Assembly (NCBI RefSeq): GCF_028736035.1
Contig: NZ_CP117866.1
Location: forward strand, 7,977,001 to 8,041,000
Length of the DNA stretch: 64,000 nucleotides
Direction of reading: 5' to 3'
From: Streptomyces sp. T12
GTDB lineage: Bacteria; Actinomycetota; Actinomycetes; Streptomycetales; Streptomycetaceae
Shown: positions 27,218 through 36,425 of the stretch, in pieces
Layout: each line of letters starts with the position of its first letter
Position numbering within the stretch: position 1 is the stretch's first letter
The notes under the pieces: model-generated
Databases searched by the model: none
What the model saw: only the letters and a program-made list of their open reading frames with translations
What the model was told of the DNA's origin: nothing
Translations under genes and position numbers: made by a program

Positions 27218-27753
27218 CGCCGTGTCGCGACGTCATCACATTTGGTACACCGCTCGCGCCGATCCGGTTCCCACTCCCAACGAACCGAATTCAGGCCGAG
27301 CCGCTTTCCCCCGGACCGCCTCCATTCCCCGCGGTGCACGGTGCACAGGGCCGGCCCCGCCGTCCCACGACAGTCGACCCGGATCCCGCCAGCACCTGTC
27401 CCGGCTCCCCCTCGTAACCGATCCCGATCCCGCTCGCAGGCCGAACCACCACTGCAGTCGAACAAGCCGATCAACCCCACGAGGCGGCTGGCGCGTCACC
27501 AGGGCCAGCCGATCCCGACCACTCACGAATTGCCCCAGCCACATCCGAACCGACCTCGACCACACACGAACCACCCCTGACCTCGATCGAACCGATCCCA
27601 CACACCCGAACCGATCCCAGCTACACCGGAGCCGAACCCGGCCACACCCGAACCAATCCGATCCCCACCTGAGGAACCCCCGGTCTTGATCCCGCCCCCT
27701 GCCCCCACCGTGATCGCCCGTTTGTCAGTGCCTGGCCGTAGGGTGGTCGCGCT
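27218..27753. other. non-coding, G-poor plus strand with degenerate CCGAACCGATCCC motif
   Basis: 536 bp. From about 27360 to 27690 the plus strand is C/A-rich with few G. Imperfect copies of ccgaaccgatccc and ccacacccgaacc recur. No conserved reading frame was found on either strand. The last 60 bp hold the dinG promoter region. Confidence 0.7.
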
Positions 27754-29739
27754 ATGACAAAGCCCTCACTCCCCGAACTCCTGCATGCTGCCGTCACTGC
27801 CGTCGGCGGCACGGAGCGCCCCGGCCAGGTGACCATGGCCGAATCCGTCGCGGAGGCGATCGACGGCGGCTCCCATCTGCTGGTCCAGGCCGGCACCGGC
27901 ACCGGAAAGTCGCTGGGCTACCTCGTGCCCGCGCTCGCGCACGGGGAGCGCGTCGTCGTCGCGACGGCCACCCTGGCCCTGCAGCGCCAGCTCGTGGAGC
28001 GGGACCTGCCGCGCACGGTCGAGGCATTGCACCCACTGCTGCGGCGTCGGCCCGAGTTCGCGATGCTCAAGGGCAGGTCGAACTACCTGTGCCTGCACCG
28101 CCTGCACGAGGGCGTCCCGCAGGACGAGGAGGAGGGCCTCTTCGACCAGTTCGAGGCGGCCGCACCCACCAGCAAGTTGGGGCAGGACCTGCTGCGGCTG
28201 CGTGACTGGGCGGACGAGACGGAGACGGGCGATCGTGACAACCTGACCCCCGGCGTGTCCGACCGGGCCTGGGCGCAGGTGTCGGTGTCGTCCCGGGAGT
28301 GCCTGGGCGCATCGAAGTGCGCTTACGGTGCCGAATGCTTCGCCGAGATGGCCCGTGAGCGCGCCAAGCTCTCGGAGGTCGTCGTCACCAACCACGCGCT
28401 GCTCGCGATCGACGCCATCGAAGGCGCCCCGGTCCTCCCACAGCACGAGGTCCTGATCGTCGACGAGGCGCACGAACTGGTCTCCCGGGTCACCGGTGTC
28501 GCCACCGGCGAACTCACTCCCGGCCAGGTCAACCGAGCGGTGCGCCGCGCCGCGAAACTCGTCAACGAGAAGGCCGCCGACCAGCTCCAGACCGCCGCCG
28601 AGGGCTTTGAACGGCTGATGGAGCTGGCCCTGCCGGGACGCCTGGAGGAGATTCCCGAGGACCTCGCCTACGCCCTCATGGCGCTGCGTGACGCCTGCCG
28701 CACCGTCATCTCAGGGATTGGCGCCACCCGCGACAAGTCCGTGCAGGACGAGGACGCGGTCCGCAAACAGGCGCTGGCCTCGGTCGAGACCGTGCACGAC
28801 GTGGCGGAGCGGATCACCAACGGCTCTGAGTGGGACGTCGTCTGGTACGAGCGTCACGATCGCTTCGGAGCATCCCTGCGCGTGGCCCCCATGTCCGTGT
28901 CAGGCCTCCTGAGGGAGAAGCTCTTCGCGGACCGCTCAGTAGTCCTGACCTCCGCGACCTTGAAGCTGGGCGGCGACTTCAACGGCGTCGGCGCATCCCT
29001 GGGCCTTGCCCCCGAGGGCACGGAGGGTGACGACCTCCCCCAGTGGAAGGGGGTGGATGTAGGTTCGCCCTTCGAATACCGCAAGCAGGGCATCCTGTAT
29101 GTCGCCAAGCACCTGTCCCGCCCCGCGCGTGACGGCGACCGCGTGGACATGCTCGACGAGCTGACCGAACTGATCCAGGCGTCCGGCGGCCGCACGCTCG
29201 GCCTGTTCTCCTCGATGCGGGCCGCCCAGCTGGCTGCCGAGGAACTGCGCTCCCGCATCCCCGAGTTCCCGATCCTCCTTCAGGGCGAGGAGACGCTCGG
29301 CGAGCTGATCAAGAACTTCGCGGCCGACCCGAAGACCTGCCTCTTCGGCACGCTGTCCCTGTGGCAGGGCGTCGATGTACCCGGTCCCAGCTGTCAGCTG
29401 GTCGTCATGGACAAGATCCCCTTCCCGCGCCCGGACGACCCCTTGATGAGCGCCCGCCAGAAGGCGGTCGAGGACTCCGGAGGAAACGGCTTCATGGCGG
29501 TCGCCGCCACGCACGCGGCGCTGCTCATGGCCCAGGGCGCCGGCCGCCTCGTGCGGGCGTCGGGGGACCGCGGCGTGGTCGCCATCCTGGACCAGCGGCT
29601 GGCCACTGCCCGGTACGGGAGCTATCTGAAGGCGTCACTGCCCGACTTCTGGTACACGACGGACCGTAATCAGGTCCGGAAGTCCCTGGCCGCGATCGAT
29701 GCGGCGGCACAGAAGGCGGAGGCGGAACAGCCACAGTGA
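27754..29739 (+). CDS. dinG: ATP-dependent DNA helicase DinG/XPD-like
   Basis: Superfamily 2 iron–sulfur helicase of 661 residues that unwinds DNA 5′→3′, including R-loops and replication blocks. Walker A is AGTGTGKS. The FeS cysteines surround LCLHRL and CLGASKCAYGAECFAEM. The DEAH box is IVDEAHEL, and motif VI is in QGAGRLVRASGDRG. ATG at 27754 gives a normal N-terminus. It is convergent with lexA, and a 50-bp perfect palindrome ends the gene. No SOS box was seen upstream despite the lexA neighbour. Confidence 0.93.
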   Translation: MTKPSLPELLHAAVTAVGGTERPGQVTMAESVAEAIDGGSHLLVQAGTGTGKSLGYLVPALAHGERVVVATATLALQRQLVERDLPRTVEALHPLLRRRPEFAMLKGRSNYLCLHRLHEGVPQDEEEGLFDQFEAAAPTSKLGQDLLRLRDWADETETGDRDNLTPGVSDRAWAQVSVSSRECLGASKCAYGAECFAEMARERAKLSEVVVTNHALLAIDAIEGAPVLPQHEVLIVDEAHELVSRVTGVATGELTPGQVNRAVRRAAKLVNEKAADQLQTAAEGFERLMELALPGRLEEIPEDLAYALMALRDACRTVISGIGATRDKSVQDEDAVRKQALASVETVHDVAERITNGSEWDVVWYERHDRFGASLRVAPMSVSGLLREKLFADRSVVLTSATLKLGGDFNGVGASLGLAPEGTEGDDLPQWKGVDVGSPFEYRKQGILYVAKHLSRPARDGDRVDMLDELTELIQASGGRTLGLFSSMRAAQLAAEELRSRIPEFPILLQGEETLGELIKNFAADPKTCLFGTLSLWQGVDVPGPSCQLVVMDKIPFPRPDDPLMSARQKAVEDSGGNGFMAVAATHAALLMAQGAGRLVRASGDRGVVAILDQRLATARYGSYLKASLPDFWYTTDRNQVRKSLAAIDAAAQKAEAEQPQ

Positions 29740-29786
29740 TCGGGGCTTGGCCTGTCGCAGCGCTGCGACAGGCCAAGCCCCGATCA
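29737..29786. terminator. perfect 50-bp palindrome terminator
   Basis: A 25-bp perfect inverted repeat without a real loop starts at the TGA stop codon of dinG (outer TGATCGGGGCTTGGCCTGTC, centre CAGCGCTG). It lies between convergent dinG and lexA. Confidence 0.9.
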
Positions 29787-29837
29787 GAAGATCCTGTGGG
29801 GCCCGGCCCCGCGCAGCCCGGCGCCTGGAACAGCACA

Positions 29838-29871
29838 GGGCCCCGGAACCGGCGCAGGGGTCCCGGGGCCC
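29838..29871. terminator. second hairpin between dinG and lexA
   Basis: Stem GGGCCCCGG / CCGGGGCCC around a 16-base loop, 41 bp before the lexA stop. Probably the lexA-side terminator. Confidence 0.65.
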
Positions 29872-29911
29872 GGTCAGGGGGCGACGCCATCGGCTTCGCC
29901 CGCCGCGGCCG

Positions 29912-30688
29912 TCACACGCGCCGCAGCACTGCCACCACCTTGCCCAGGATGGTCGCGTCGTCGCCGGGGATCGGCTCGTACGCGGAGTTGTGCGGGAGCA
30001 GCCAGACGTGGCCGTCCTCGCGCTTGAAACGCTTGACCGTGGCCTCGCCGTCCAGCATCGCGGCCACGATGTCGCCGTTCTCGGCGACCGGCTGGCGCCG
30101 GACCGTGACCCAGTCGCCGTCGCAGATCGCGGCCTCGATCATCGAGTCACCGACGACCTTCAGCACGAACAGTTCGCCGTCGCCGACCAGCTGCCGGGGG
30201 AGCGGGAAGACGTCCTCGACCGACTCCTCCGCAAGGATCGGGCCACCGGCAGCGATGCGGCCGACCAGCGGGACGTACGACGCGGCGGGCTTGCCGGTGG
30301 TGTCCGTGGGCTGCACGGCTGCCTGGTCGGAGCCGCGCACCTCGTATGCGCGCGGTCGGTGCGGGTCGCGGCGGAGGAAGCCCTTGCGCTCCAGTGCCAT
30401 CAGCTGGTGTGCGACCGAGGACGTGCTGGACAGGCCGACCGCCTGGCCGATCTCCCGCATCGACGGCGGATAGCCGCGCCGCTGCACGGAATCCCTGATG
30501 ACCTCGATCACGCGGCGCTGCCGATCGGTGAGCCCCGAGCTGTCCGCCCGGATGCCCGGAGGTCGGCCCGGGAGGGATCGCTTGTGTCCCTCGGGATTCA
30601 TGGCTTCGTTCATCGCATGCACCGGCTCGAGTCGGCCCTGGGAGCGGTCCTGGGCAGTGATGGTGGCACTGTCTGCGGTGGTGGTCAC
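29912..30688 (-). CDS. lexA: SOS repressor LexA
   Basis: Represses DNA-damage genes and self-cleaves with RecA. It has 258 residues. The N-terminal winged helix reads [20 protein letters not shown] and [20 protein letters not shown]. Autocleavage is at A147–G148 (GRIAAGGP). The catalytic dyad is S182 (VGDSMIEA) and K219 (EATVKRF). A 45-residue N-terminal extension is typical of Streptomyces. GTG at 30688 has GAGAGGGG upstream; the frame remains open to 30757 but without conserved sequence. An SOS-like box lies at 30748–30763. Confidence 0.96.
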   Translation of the reverse strand: MTTTADSATITAQDRSQGRLEPVHAMNEAMNPEGHKRSLPGRPPGIRADSSGLTDRQRRVIEVIRDSVQRRGYPPSMREIGQAVGLSSTSSVAHQLMALERKGFLRRDPHRPRAYEVRGSDQAAVQPTDTTGKPAASYVPLVGRIAAGGPILAEESVEDVFPLPRQLVGDGELFVLKVVGDSMIEAAICDGDWVTVRRQPVAENGDIVAAMLDGEATVKRFKREDGHVWLLPHNSAYEPIPGDDATILGKVVAVLRRV

Positions 30689-30747
30689 GTCGGCCCCTCT
30701 CGATGGTCTCCCTGCTGCACAACGGTAGTTGCTTTCGAAAGGTTGCG

Positions 30748-30763
30748 CCAAACACACGTTCGA
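30748..30763 (-). promoter_or_regulatory. SOS box upstream of lexA
   Basis: CCAAACACACGTTCGA matches the actinobacterial LexA site TCGAACnnnnGTTCGA at 10 of 12 specified positions; the right half is perfect. It lies 60 bp upstream of the lexA start, so autoregulation is likely. Confidence 0.75.
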
Positions 30764-31100
30764 GTGAAAAATCGCGAATACCCAGACGTGATCATGTGTC
30801 TGGGTGTATGGCTAACGCGCTGCCCGGCGGGCAAAAGGGCCCATTGTTGTACTCTTCACCGCCAGGGCGACGACCTCGTGGGTTGTCGCCCCAGTCTGCC
30901 ATCCGGCATCAGTTCAAGCCGTGACCGACCCCCATCTGTGCGGGAGTCCCACGTCCCCTCCGTGTGGCGCTCACGGTATCTCCGTATGTGCCGCAGCGAT
31001 ACGGCTGTGCGTTCCGGTGCGCGGTGCGCCGGCGTGGCCGTACGGCAGGTGTTTCCTGCAGGCGCGACACGCGCGTACGGCGTGCGTGTATGAGCCAATC

Positions 31101-31116
31101 CCCACATGTAGTGGTT
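31101..31116 (+). promoter_or_regulatory. candidate NrdR box
   Basis: CCCACATGTAGTGGTT resembles the NrdR half-site consensus ACACTATATNTAGTGT and lies 137 bp upstream of nrdR. A second box three helical turns away, as expected for NrdR, was not convincing. Confidence 0.35.
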
Positions 31117-31252
31117 GGATTGCGGCAGCAGCCCAGAAGTTGTGGTCCCCCCGGTCTTCGGACGCTCGGAGATCGCCTATGCTTGGGGCTGCTTCGAGGG
31201 GCCCATGAGGCCCAGCGAGGCTATTGAGTCTGCTGTGAGGAGGGTTGGAAGT

Positions 31253-31822
31253 ATGCACTGCCCCTTCTGCAGGCACCCCGACAGTCGCGTCGTCGACAGC
31301 CGTACGACCGACGACGGCACGTCGATCCGCAGGCGCCGCCAGTGTCCTGATTGCTCCCGTCGTTTCACGACCGTGGAGACATGCTCGCTGATGGTGATCA
31401 AGCGGTCCGGAGTCACCGAGCCATTCAGCCGTACCAAGGTCATCAACGGCGTGCGCAAGGCATGCCAGGGACGACCTGTCACCGAGGACGCGCTCGCGCA
31501 GCTCGGCCAACGGGTCGAGGAGGCGGTGCGGGCCACCGGAAGCGCCGAGCTGACCACCCACGACGTGGGACTGGCCATACTCGGCCCGTTGCAGGAGCTC
31601 GACCTCGTCGCCTATCTGCGATTCGCCTCCGTCTACCGGGCGTTCGACTCGCTCGAGGACTTCGAGGCCGCGATCGCGGAGCTCAGGGAGGCGACGGGAC
31701 GCCCCGCCGCGGACGACGACGACCGCGAAGACGGCGCCGGCACTGTCGCGGGGAGCCAGGAAGACGACCGCGGGTCCGGAGGGACTGCACAGGTCCCCGT
31801 GCCCGCCACCGCCGCCGACTGA
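31253..31822 (+). CDS. nrdR: transcriptional repressor NrdR
   Basis: Represses ribonucleotide reductase genes in response to ATP/dATP. The zinc ribbon has C3, C6, C31 and C34 (MHCPFC, QCPDC). The ATP-cone domain (about 46–136) contains [21 protein letters not shown] 45-residue acidic, disordered tail follows; the total of 189 residues is longer than the usual 150–160. ATG at 31253 starts directly at the zinc ribbon, with GGAGGG upstream. nrdJ follows 162 bp later on the same strand. Confidence 0.95.
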   Translation: MHCPFCRHPDSRVVDSRTTDDGTSIRRRRQCPDCSRRFTTVETCSLMVIKRSGVTEPFSRTKVINGVRKACQGRPVTEDALAQLGQRVEEAVRATGSAELTTHDVGLAILGPLQELDLVAYLRFASVYRAFDSLEDFEAAIAELREATGRPAADDDDREDGAGTVAGSQEDDRGSGGTAQVPVPATAAD

Positions 31823-31829
31823 GGGCGGG

Positions 31830-31857
31830 CCGGATCCGGTTCGGACTCCGGATCCGG
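31830..31857. repeat. duplicated CCGGATCCGG palindrome
   Basis: The 10-bp palindrome occurs at 31830–31839 and 31848–31857, between nrdR and nrdJ. It could form a weak hairpin or be a binding site. Confidence 0.6.
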
Positions 31858-31984
31858 TCGACAGGCGGCGACAAAGACCTGTTGCGGGCGGCAGCCAGAG
31901 GGCGCCCGCAGCACCAGACAGAACACCGTGCCACGGGGAACATCGGGGCACTTCAGGGCGTTTTAGCCCGTACAGGGAGGCGGC

Positions 31985-34885
31985 ATGACAGAGACGGCGA
32001 GCGGTCCGGCACGGAGTTCCCGCGCCAAGGGCACCAAGGCGACCAAGGGACTGCGTATCGAGCGCATCCACACCACCCCTGGCGTGCACCCGTACGACGA
32101 GGTGGCCTGGGAGCGCCGTGACGTCGTCATGACCAACTGGCGCGACGGCTCGGTCAACTTCGAGCAGCGCGGCGTCGAGTTCCCCGACTTCTGGTCGGTG
32201 AACGCGGTCAACATCGTCACCAGCAAGTACTTCCGGGGCGCCGTCGGCACCCCGCAGCGCGAGGTGAGCCTGAAGCAGCTCATCGACCGCATCGTGAAGA
32301 CGTATCGGAAGGCCGGCGAGGACTTCAAGTACTTCGCCTCGCCCGCCGACGCCGAGATCTTCGAGCACGAGCTGGCCTACGCCCTCCTGCACCAGATCTT
32401 CAGCTTCAACAGCCCGGTTTGGTTCAACGTCGGCACGCCCCAGCCGCAGCAGGTCTCCGCCTGCTTCATCCTGTCCGTCGACGACTCCATGGAGTCGATC
32501 CTCGACTGGTACAAGGAAGAGGGCATGATCTTCAAGGGCGGCTCCGGCGCCGGCCTGAACCTCTCCCGCATCCGCTCCTCCAAGGAGCTGCTGTCCTCCG
32601 GCGGCAACGCCTCCGGTCCGGTCTCCTTCATGCGCGGTGCCGACGCCTCCGCAGGAACGATCAAGTCGGGTGGTGCCACCCGCCGCGCCGCCAAGATGGT
32701 CATCCTCGACGTCGACCACCCCGACATCGAGGACTTCATCGAGACCAAGGTGAAGGAAGAGGAGAAGATCCGCGCGCTGCGTGACGCGGGCTTCGACATG
32801 GACCTGGGCGGCGACGACATCACGTCCGTCCAGTACCAGAACGCCAACAACTCGGTCCGGGTGAACGACACCTTCATGAAGGCCGTCGAGTCGGGCGGCA
32901 AGTTCGGCCTGACGTCCCGCATGACCGGCGAGGTCATCGAAGAGGTCGACGCCAAGACCCTGTTCCGCAAGATGGCCGAGGCCGCCTGGGCCTGCGCCGA
33001 CCCGGGCATCCAGTACGACGACACCATCAACCACTGGCACACCTGCCCGGAGTCCGGCCGTATCAACGGCTCGAACCCCTGCAGCGAGTACATGCACCTG
33101 GACAACACGTCCTGCAACCTCGCCTCGCTGAACCTGATGAAGTTCCTGAAGGACGACGGCAAGGGCAACCAGTCCTTCGAGGTCGAGCGCTTCGCGAAGG
33201 TCGTCGAGCTCGTCATCACCGCGATGGACATCTCCATCTGCTTCGCGGACTTCCCGACGCAGAAGATCGGTGAGAACACGCGCGCGTTCCGCCAGCTCGG
33301 CATCGGCTACGCCAACCTCGGCGCCCTGCTGATGGCCACGGGTCACGCGTACGACTCGGACGGCGGCCGTGCCCTCGCCGGTGCCATCACCTCCCTGATG
33401 ACCGGCACGTCGTACAAGCGCTCCGCCGAACTCGCCGCGGTCGTCGGGGCGTACGACGGCTACGCACGCAACGCCCAGCCGCACCTGCGCGTCATGAAGC
33501 AGCACGCCGACGCCAACGGCGTGGCCGTCCGCATGGACGACCTGGACACGCCGATCTGGGCCGCCGCCACGGAGGCCTGGCAGGACGTACTGCGTCTCGG
33601 TGAGAAGAACGGTTTCCGTAACTCCCAGGCGTCCGTCATCGCCCCGACCGGCACCATCGGTCTCGCGATGTCCTGCGACACCACCGGCCTCGAGCCCGAC
33701 CTCGCGCTGGTCAAGTTCAAGAAGCTGGTCGGCGGCGGCTCGATGCAGATCGTCAACGGCACCGTTCCGCAGGCCCTGCGCCGCCTGGGCTACCAGGAGG
33801 AGCAGATCGAGGCGATCGTCGCCCACATCGCCGACCACGGCAATGTCGTCGACGCCCCGGGCCTCAAGCCCGAGCACTACGAGGTGTTCGACTGCGCCAT
33901 GGGCGAGCGCTCCATCTCCGCGATGGGCCACGTCCGCATGATGGCCGCGATCCAGCCGTGGATCTCCGGCGCCCTGTCCAAGACGGTCAACATGCCGGAG
34001 TCGGCGACCGTCGAGGAGGTCGAGGAGATCTACTTCGAGGCCTGGAAGCTGGGCGTCAAGGCGCTCGCCATCTACCGCGACAACTGCAAGGTCGGCCAGC
34101 CCCTCTCCGCCAAGACCAAGGAGAAGGAGAAGGAGAAGACCGAGATCACGGAGAAGGCCGAGGCCACCATCCGTGAGACGGTCGAGAAGGTCGTCGAGTA
34201 CCGCCCGGTCCGCAAGCGCCTGCCGAAGGGCCGTCCCGGCATCACCACGTCCTTCACCGTCGGTGGCGCCGAGGGTTACATGACCGCCAACTCCTACCCG
34301 GACGACGGTCTCGGCGAGGTCTTCCTGAAGATGTCCAAGCAGGGCTCGACTCTCGCGGGCATGATGGACGCCTTCTCGATCGCCGTCTCGGTGGGTCTGC
34401 AGTACGGCGTACCGCTCGAGACGTACGTCTCGAAGTTCACGAACATGCGCTTCGAGCCGGCCGGCATGACGGACGACCCGGACGTGCGGATGGCGCAGTC
34501 GATCGTCGACTACATCTTCCGCCGCCTGGCGCTCGACTTCCTGCCCTTCGAGACGCGTTCCGCGCTCGGCATCCACTCCGCCGAGGAGCGTCAGCGGCAT
34601 CTGGAGACGGGTTCGTACGAGCCGTCCGAGGACGAGGTCGACGTCGAGGGCCTGGCCCAGTCGGCGCCGCGCGCCCAGGAGCTGAAGGCAGTCGCCACGC
34701 CGAAGGCCGAGGTCGAGGCGGCCAAGCCCGCTCCGCAGCAGGCCCACACCAGTGCCGAGCTGGTGGAGATGCAGCTGGGCATCCAGGCCGACGCTCCGCT
34801 GTGCTTCTCCTGCGGTACGAAGATGCAGCGGGCCGGTTCCTGCTACATCTGCGAGGGCTGCGGCTCGACCAGCGGCTGCAGCTGA
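31985..34885 (+). CDS. nrdJ: adenosylcobalamin-dependent (class II) ribonucleotide reductase NrdJ
   Basis: Reduces ribonucleotides to deoxyribonucleotides using coenzyme B12. It has 966 residues. The thiyl-radical loop NPCSEY contains C366 and E368. GGSGAGLNLSRIRSS and ACFILSVDDSMESI belong to the substrate site. The C-terminal tail CFSCGTKMQRAGSCYICEGC carries the redox/zinc-type cysteines. A Lys/Glu-rich linker (KTKEKEKEKTEI) lies near residue 714. GGGAGG precedes ATG 31985. Co-transcription with nrdR is likely and is the known Streptomyces arrangement. Confidence 0.96.
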   Translation: MTETASGPARSSRAKGTKATKGLRIERIHTTPGVHPYDEVAWERRDVVMTNWRDGSVNFEQRGVEFPDFWSVNAVNIVTSKYFRGAVGTPQREVSLKQLIDRIVKTYRKAGEDFKYFASPADAEIFEHELAYALLHQIFSFNSPVWFNVGTPQPQQVSACFILSVDDSMESILDWYKEEGMIFKGGSGAGLNLSRIRSSKELLSSGGNASGPVSFMRGADASAGTIKSGGATRRAAKMVILDVDHPDIEDFIETKVKEEEKIRALRDAGFDMDLGGDDITSVQYQNANNSVRVNDTFMKAVESGGKFGLTSRMTGEVIEEVDAKTLFRKMAEAAWACADPGIQYDDTINHWHTCPESGRINGSNPCSEYMHLDNTSCNLASLNLMKFLKDDGKGNQSFEVERFAKVVELVITAMDISICFADFPTQKIGENTRAFRQLGIGYANLGALLMATGHAYDSDGGRALAGAITSLMTGTSYKRSAELAAVVGAYDGYARNAQPHLRVMKQHADANGVAVRMDDLDTPIWAAATEAWQDVLRLGEKNGFRNSQASVIAPTGTIGLAMSCDTTGLEPDLALVKFKKLVGGGSMQIVNGTVPQALRRLGYQEEQIEAIVAHIADHGNVVDAPGLKPEHYEVFDCAMGERSISAMGHVRMMAAIQPWISGALSKTVNMPESATVEEVEEIYFEAWKLGVKALAIYRDNCKVGQPLSAKTKEKEKEKTEITEKAEATIRETVEKVVEYRPVRKRLPKGRPGITTSFTVGGAEGYMTANSYPDDGLGEVFLKMSKQGSTLAGMMDAFSIAVSVGLQYGVPLETYVSKFTNMRFEPAGMTDDPDVRMAQSIVDYIFRRLALDFLPFETRSALGIHSAEERQRHLETGSYEPSEDEVDVEGLAQSAPRAQELKAVATPKAEVEAAKPAPQQAHTSAELVEMQLGIQADAPLCFSCGTKMQRAGSCYICEGCGSTSGCS

Positions 34886-34931
34886 CGCCGCGGGGCCTGG
34901 CCACAAACGTCGGGTAGGCCTTGAGGGGCCC

Positions 34932-34980
34932 TGACGAACGCGAGAGGGGCGCCGACCATGTGTCGGCGCCCCTCTTCGTC
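34932..34980. terminator. strong hairpin between nrdJ and terD-like gene
   Basis: GAGAGGGGCGCCGAC pairs with its near-complement, extended by outer GACGAA / TTCGTC. It lies between convergent genes. Confidence 0.85.
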
Positions 34981-35010
34981 GTATGTCCCCGCGAGCCCGC
35001 GAAGCGACTG

Positions 35011-35544
35011 TCAGGGTTGGCGGGTCCTGCCCATGGTCGCCGTGAACGTCTCCGGGTCGTCCTCGAAACCGTGGATGCCGGCGTGGAAGTCCCACGAGCT
35101 CGACCCTTGGCGTACGAACTCCGCGACCGTGGCCGCCGTCGAGCCGAGGACGCCGCCGAAGTCGCCCTCGGCCATGACGGTGTAGCCCTCGCGGATGCGC
35201 AGGGCCGGCTTGATAACGCTGACGAAGGTGCGTGTCGCGGGGCGCTGCTGGATCACGACTCCGACCATCACGCGCGCGTACCGGCTGTCGAGCCGGTCGA
35301 GCTCCAGGGTCATGACCTCGTCCCAGCCGAAGCCCTTGCCGTCCTTGCTGTCCCGGTTGAGATAGATGGTGCCGTCGGGAGAGCGGCTGTCGAAGTGCAC
35401 CACATAGGCGGGATCGCCGTACGGATCGCTCGCCAGGTACGTCGCGGCGACCAGGTCCAGGTCGGTGGGCGGCTGCCCAGCCGGACTCGGGTCCCACTTG
35501 ACAGAGATTTCGACTTTCCGGATCCCCTTGTTGATGGCGTTCAC
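35011..35544 (-). CDS. TerD-family stress/tellurium-resistance protein
   Basis: Calcium-binding TerD domain protein of 177 residues. It contains VEISVKWDPSPAGQPPTDLD and the acidic loops SKDGKGFGWDEVMTLELDRL, which match TerD metal sites. It is a lone copy, not part of a ter operon. GTG at 35544 has GGGGAAG upstream; upstream frame extension is proline-rich and unconserved. Role probably envelope or oxidative stress. Confidence 0.87.
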   Translation of the reverse strand: MNAINKGIRKVEISVKWDPSPAGQPPTDLDLVAATYLASDPYGDPAYVVHFDSRSPDGTIYLNRDSKDGKGFGWDEVMTLELDRLDSRYARVMVGVVIQQRPATRTFVSVIKPALRIREGYTVMAEGDFGGVLGSTAATVAEFVRQGSSSWDFHAGIHGFEDDPETFTATMGRTRQP

Positions 35545-35700
35545 CAGGCTTCCCCTTCCCCGTTCCGCGTATGCCCTCTGCCCGAACTGCCCAGCAGACA
35601 AGGCCGGTTGTCTATCCTGCCACGCGCGCGGGAGCGTGCGCCGGGGAGCTCTCCTGCCGAGCGTGACCGACGCCACGCTCCGTGGCCTTACCATGGCGCG

Positions 35701-36306
35701 GTGCTGGTCAAGTGGATTCGCTGCACCGTGGTGGACCGCCGCGGCTTCGAGCGGGGGCAGCGAAAATGGGCGGGGCTTCTGGGGGAGCCGGGGTTTCGGG
35801 GGCAGGGGGGTGGCTGGAGCCGGGGGCGGCAGGGGGTGGTGCACGTCTTCTCGTTCTGGGAGAGCCGCTCCTTCTACGACTCATTCATGGCCCGCTCCCA
35901 CGACAGACTGGCGGCGGCCCAGTCGGGCACCTACAAGGACATACAGGTCAAACTCTTCGACTACCGCTTCGATGTGAAGACCGGCTTCGAGCCGCGCTTC
36001 ACCGACGCGGACCTCGTCCGAGTGGCACACTGCCGTGTCCACGAGGAGCGCGCCGAACACTTCACGCTCATGCAGGAGAAGGTCTGGAACCCCGCGATGG
36101 CCGGCTCCCCGGGCATGATCCGCGGACTGTTCGGTGAGGCGCCGGGCCATGAGTTCCTGGTGCTGTCGATGTGGCGGTCGGCCGCGGAGCACGGCAAGTA
36201 CCGCACCGAGCGCGTGGAGCGACTGGCGCTGCGAGCCCAGACGGAGGCGGACGTCGCGGCCCTGACGGGTGACATCGTGGAGCTCGAACCGACCTGGACG
36301 GTTTGA
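35701..36306 (+). CDS. DUF4937/YdbC-family protein
   Basis: Protein of 201 residues beginning VLVKWIRCTVVDRRGFERGQ and containing VVHVFSFWESRSFYDSFMAR. It fits the DUF4937 (YdbC) family of dimeric alpha/beta-barrel monooxygenase-like folds. Biochemical role unknown. GTG at 35701 is the natural N-terminus of the family. Confidence 0.75.
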   Translation: MLVKWIRCTVVDRRGFERGQRKWAGLLGEPGFRGQGGGWSRGRQGVVHVFSFWESRSFYDSFMARSHDRLAAAQSGTYKDIQVKLFDYRFDVKTGFEPRFTDADLVRVAHCRVHEERAEHFTLMQEKVWNPAMAGSPGMIRGLFGEAPGHEFLVLSMWRSAAEHGKYRTERVERLALRAQTEADVAALTGDIVELEPTWTV

Positions 36307-36425
36307 ATTCCGGACCCGTTAGTCGTGCGCCTTGATGTGGCTCGTGGTGCAGGAAATGTGTGACCTACGCCGTATGGGGCCCGTACGAGTGCTCGATGAG
36401 TCGTCACTCGATCTAGGGTTTCGGC

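Larger units (their letters stand above)
30689..31252. other. divergent lexA–nrdR intergenic region
   Basis: 564 bp. It contains the lexA operator (30748–30763) and a candidate NrdR site (31101–31116). Short frames in the middle show no conserved features. The region around 30720–30800 is locally AT-richer, fitting promoters. Confidence 0.6.

Noticed and set aside
31081..31252. Cobalamin riboswitch upstream of nrdR–nrdJ
   Set aside because: No conserved B12-box was seen. A B12 riboswitch is known for the class I reductase operon, not for nrdRJ.
30971..35497. A 1,508-codon open frame on the minus strand across nrdR and nrdJ
   Set aside because: Antisense frames stay open in GC-rich DNA. The translation is rich in Arg, Gly, His and Val and has no motif, while the plus strand carries clear NrdR and NrdJ.
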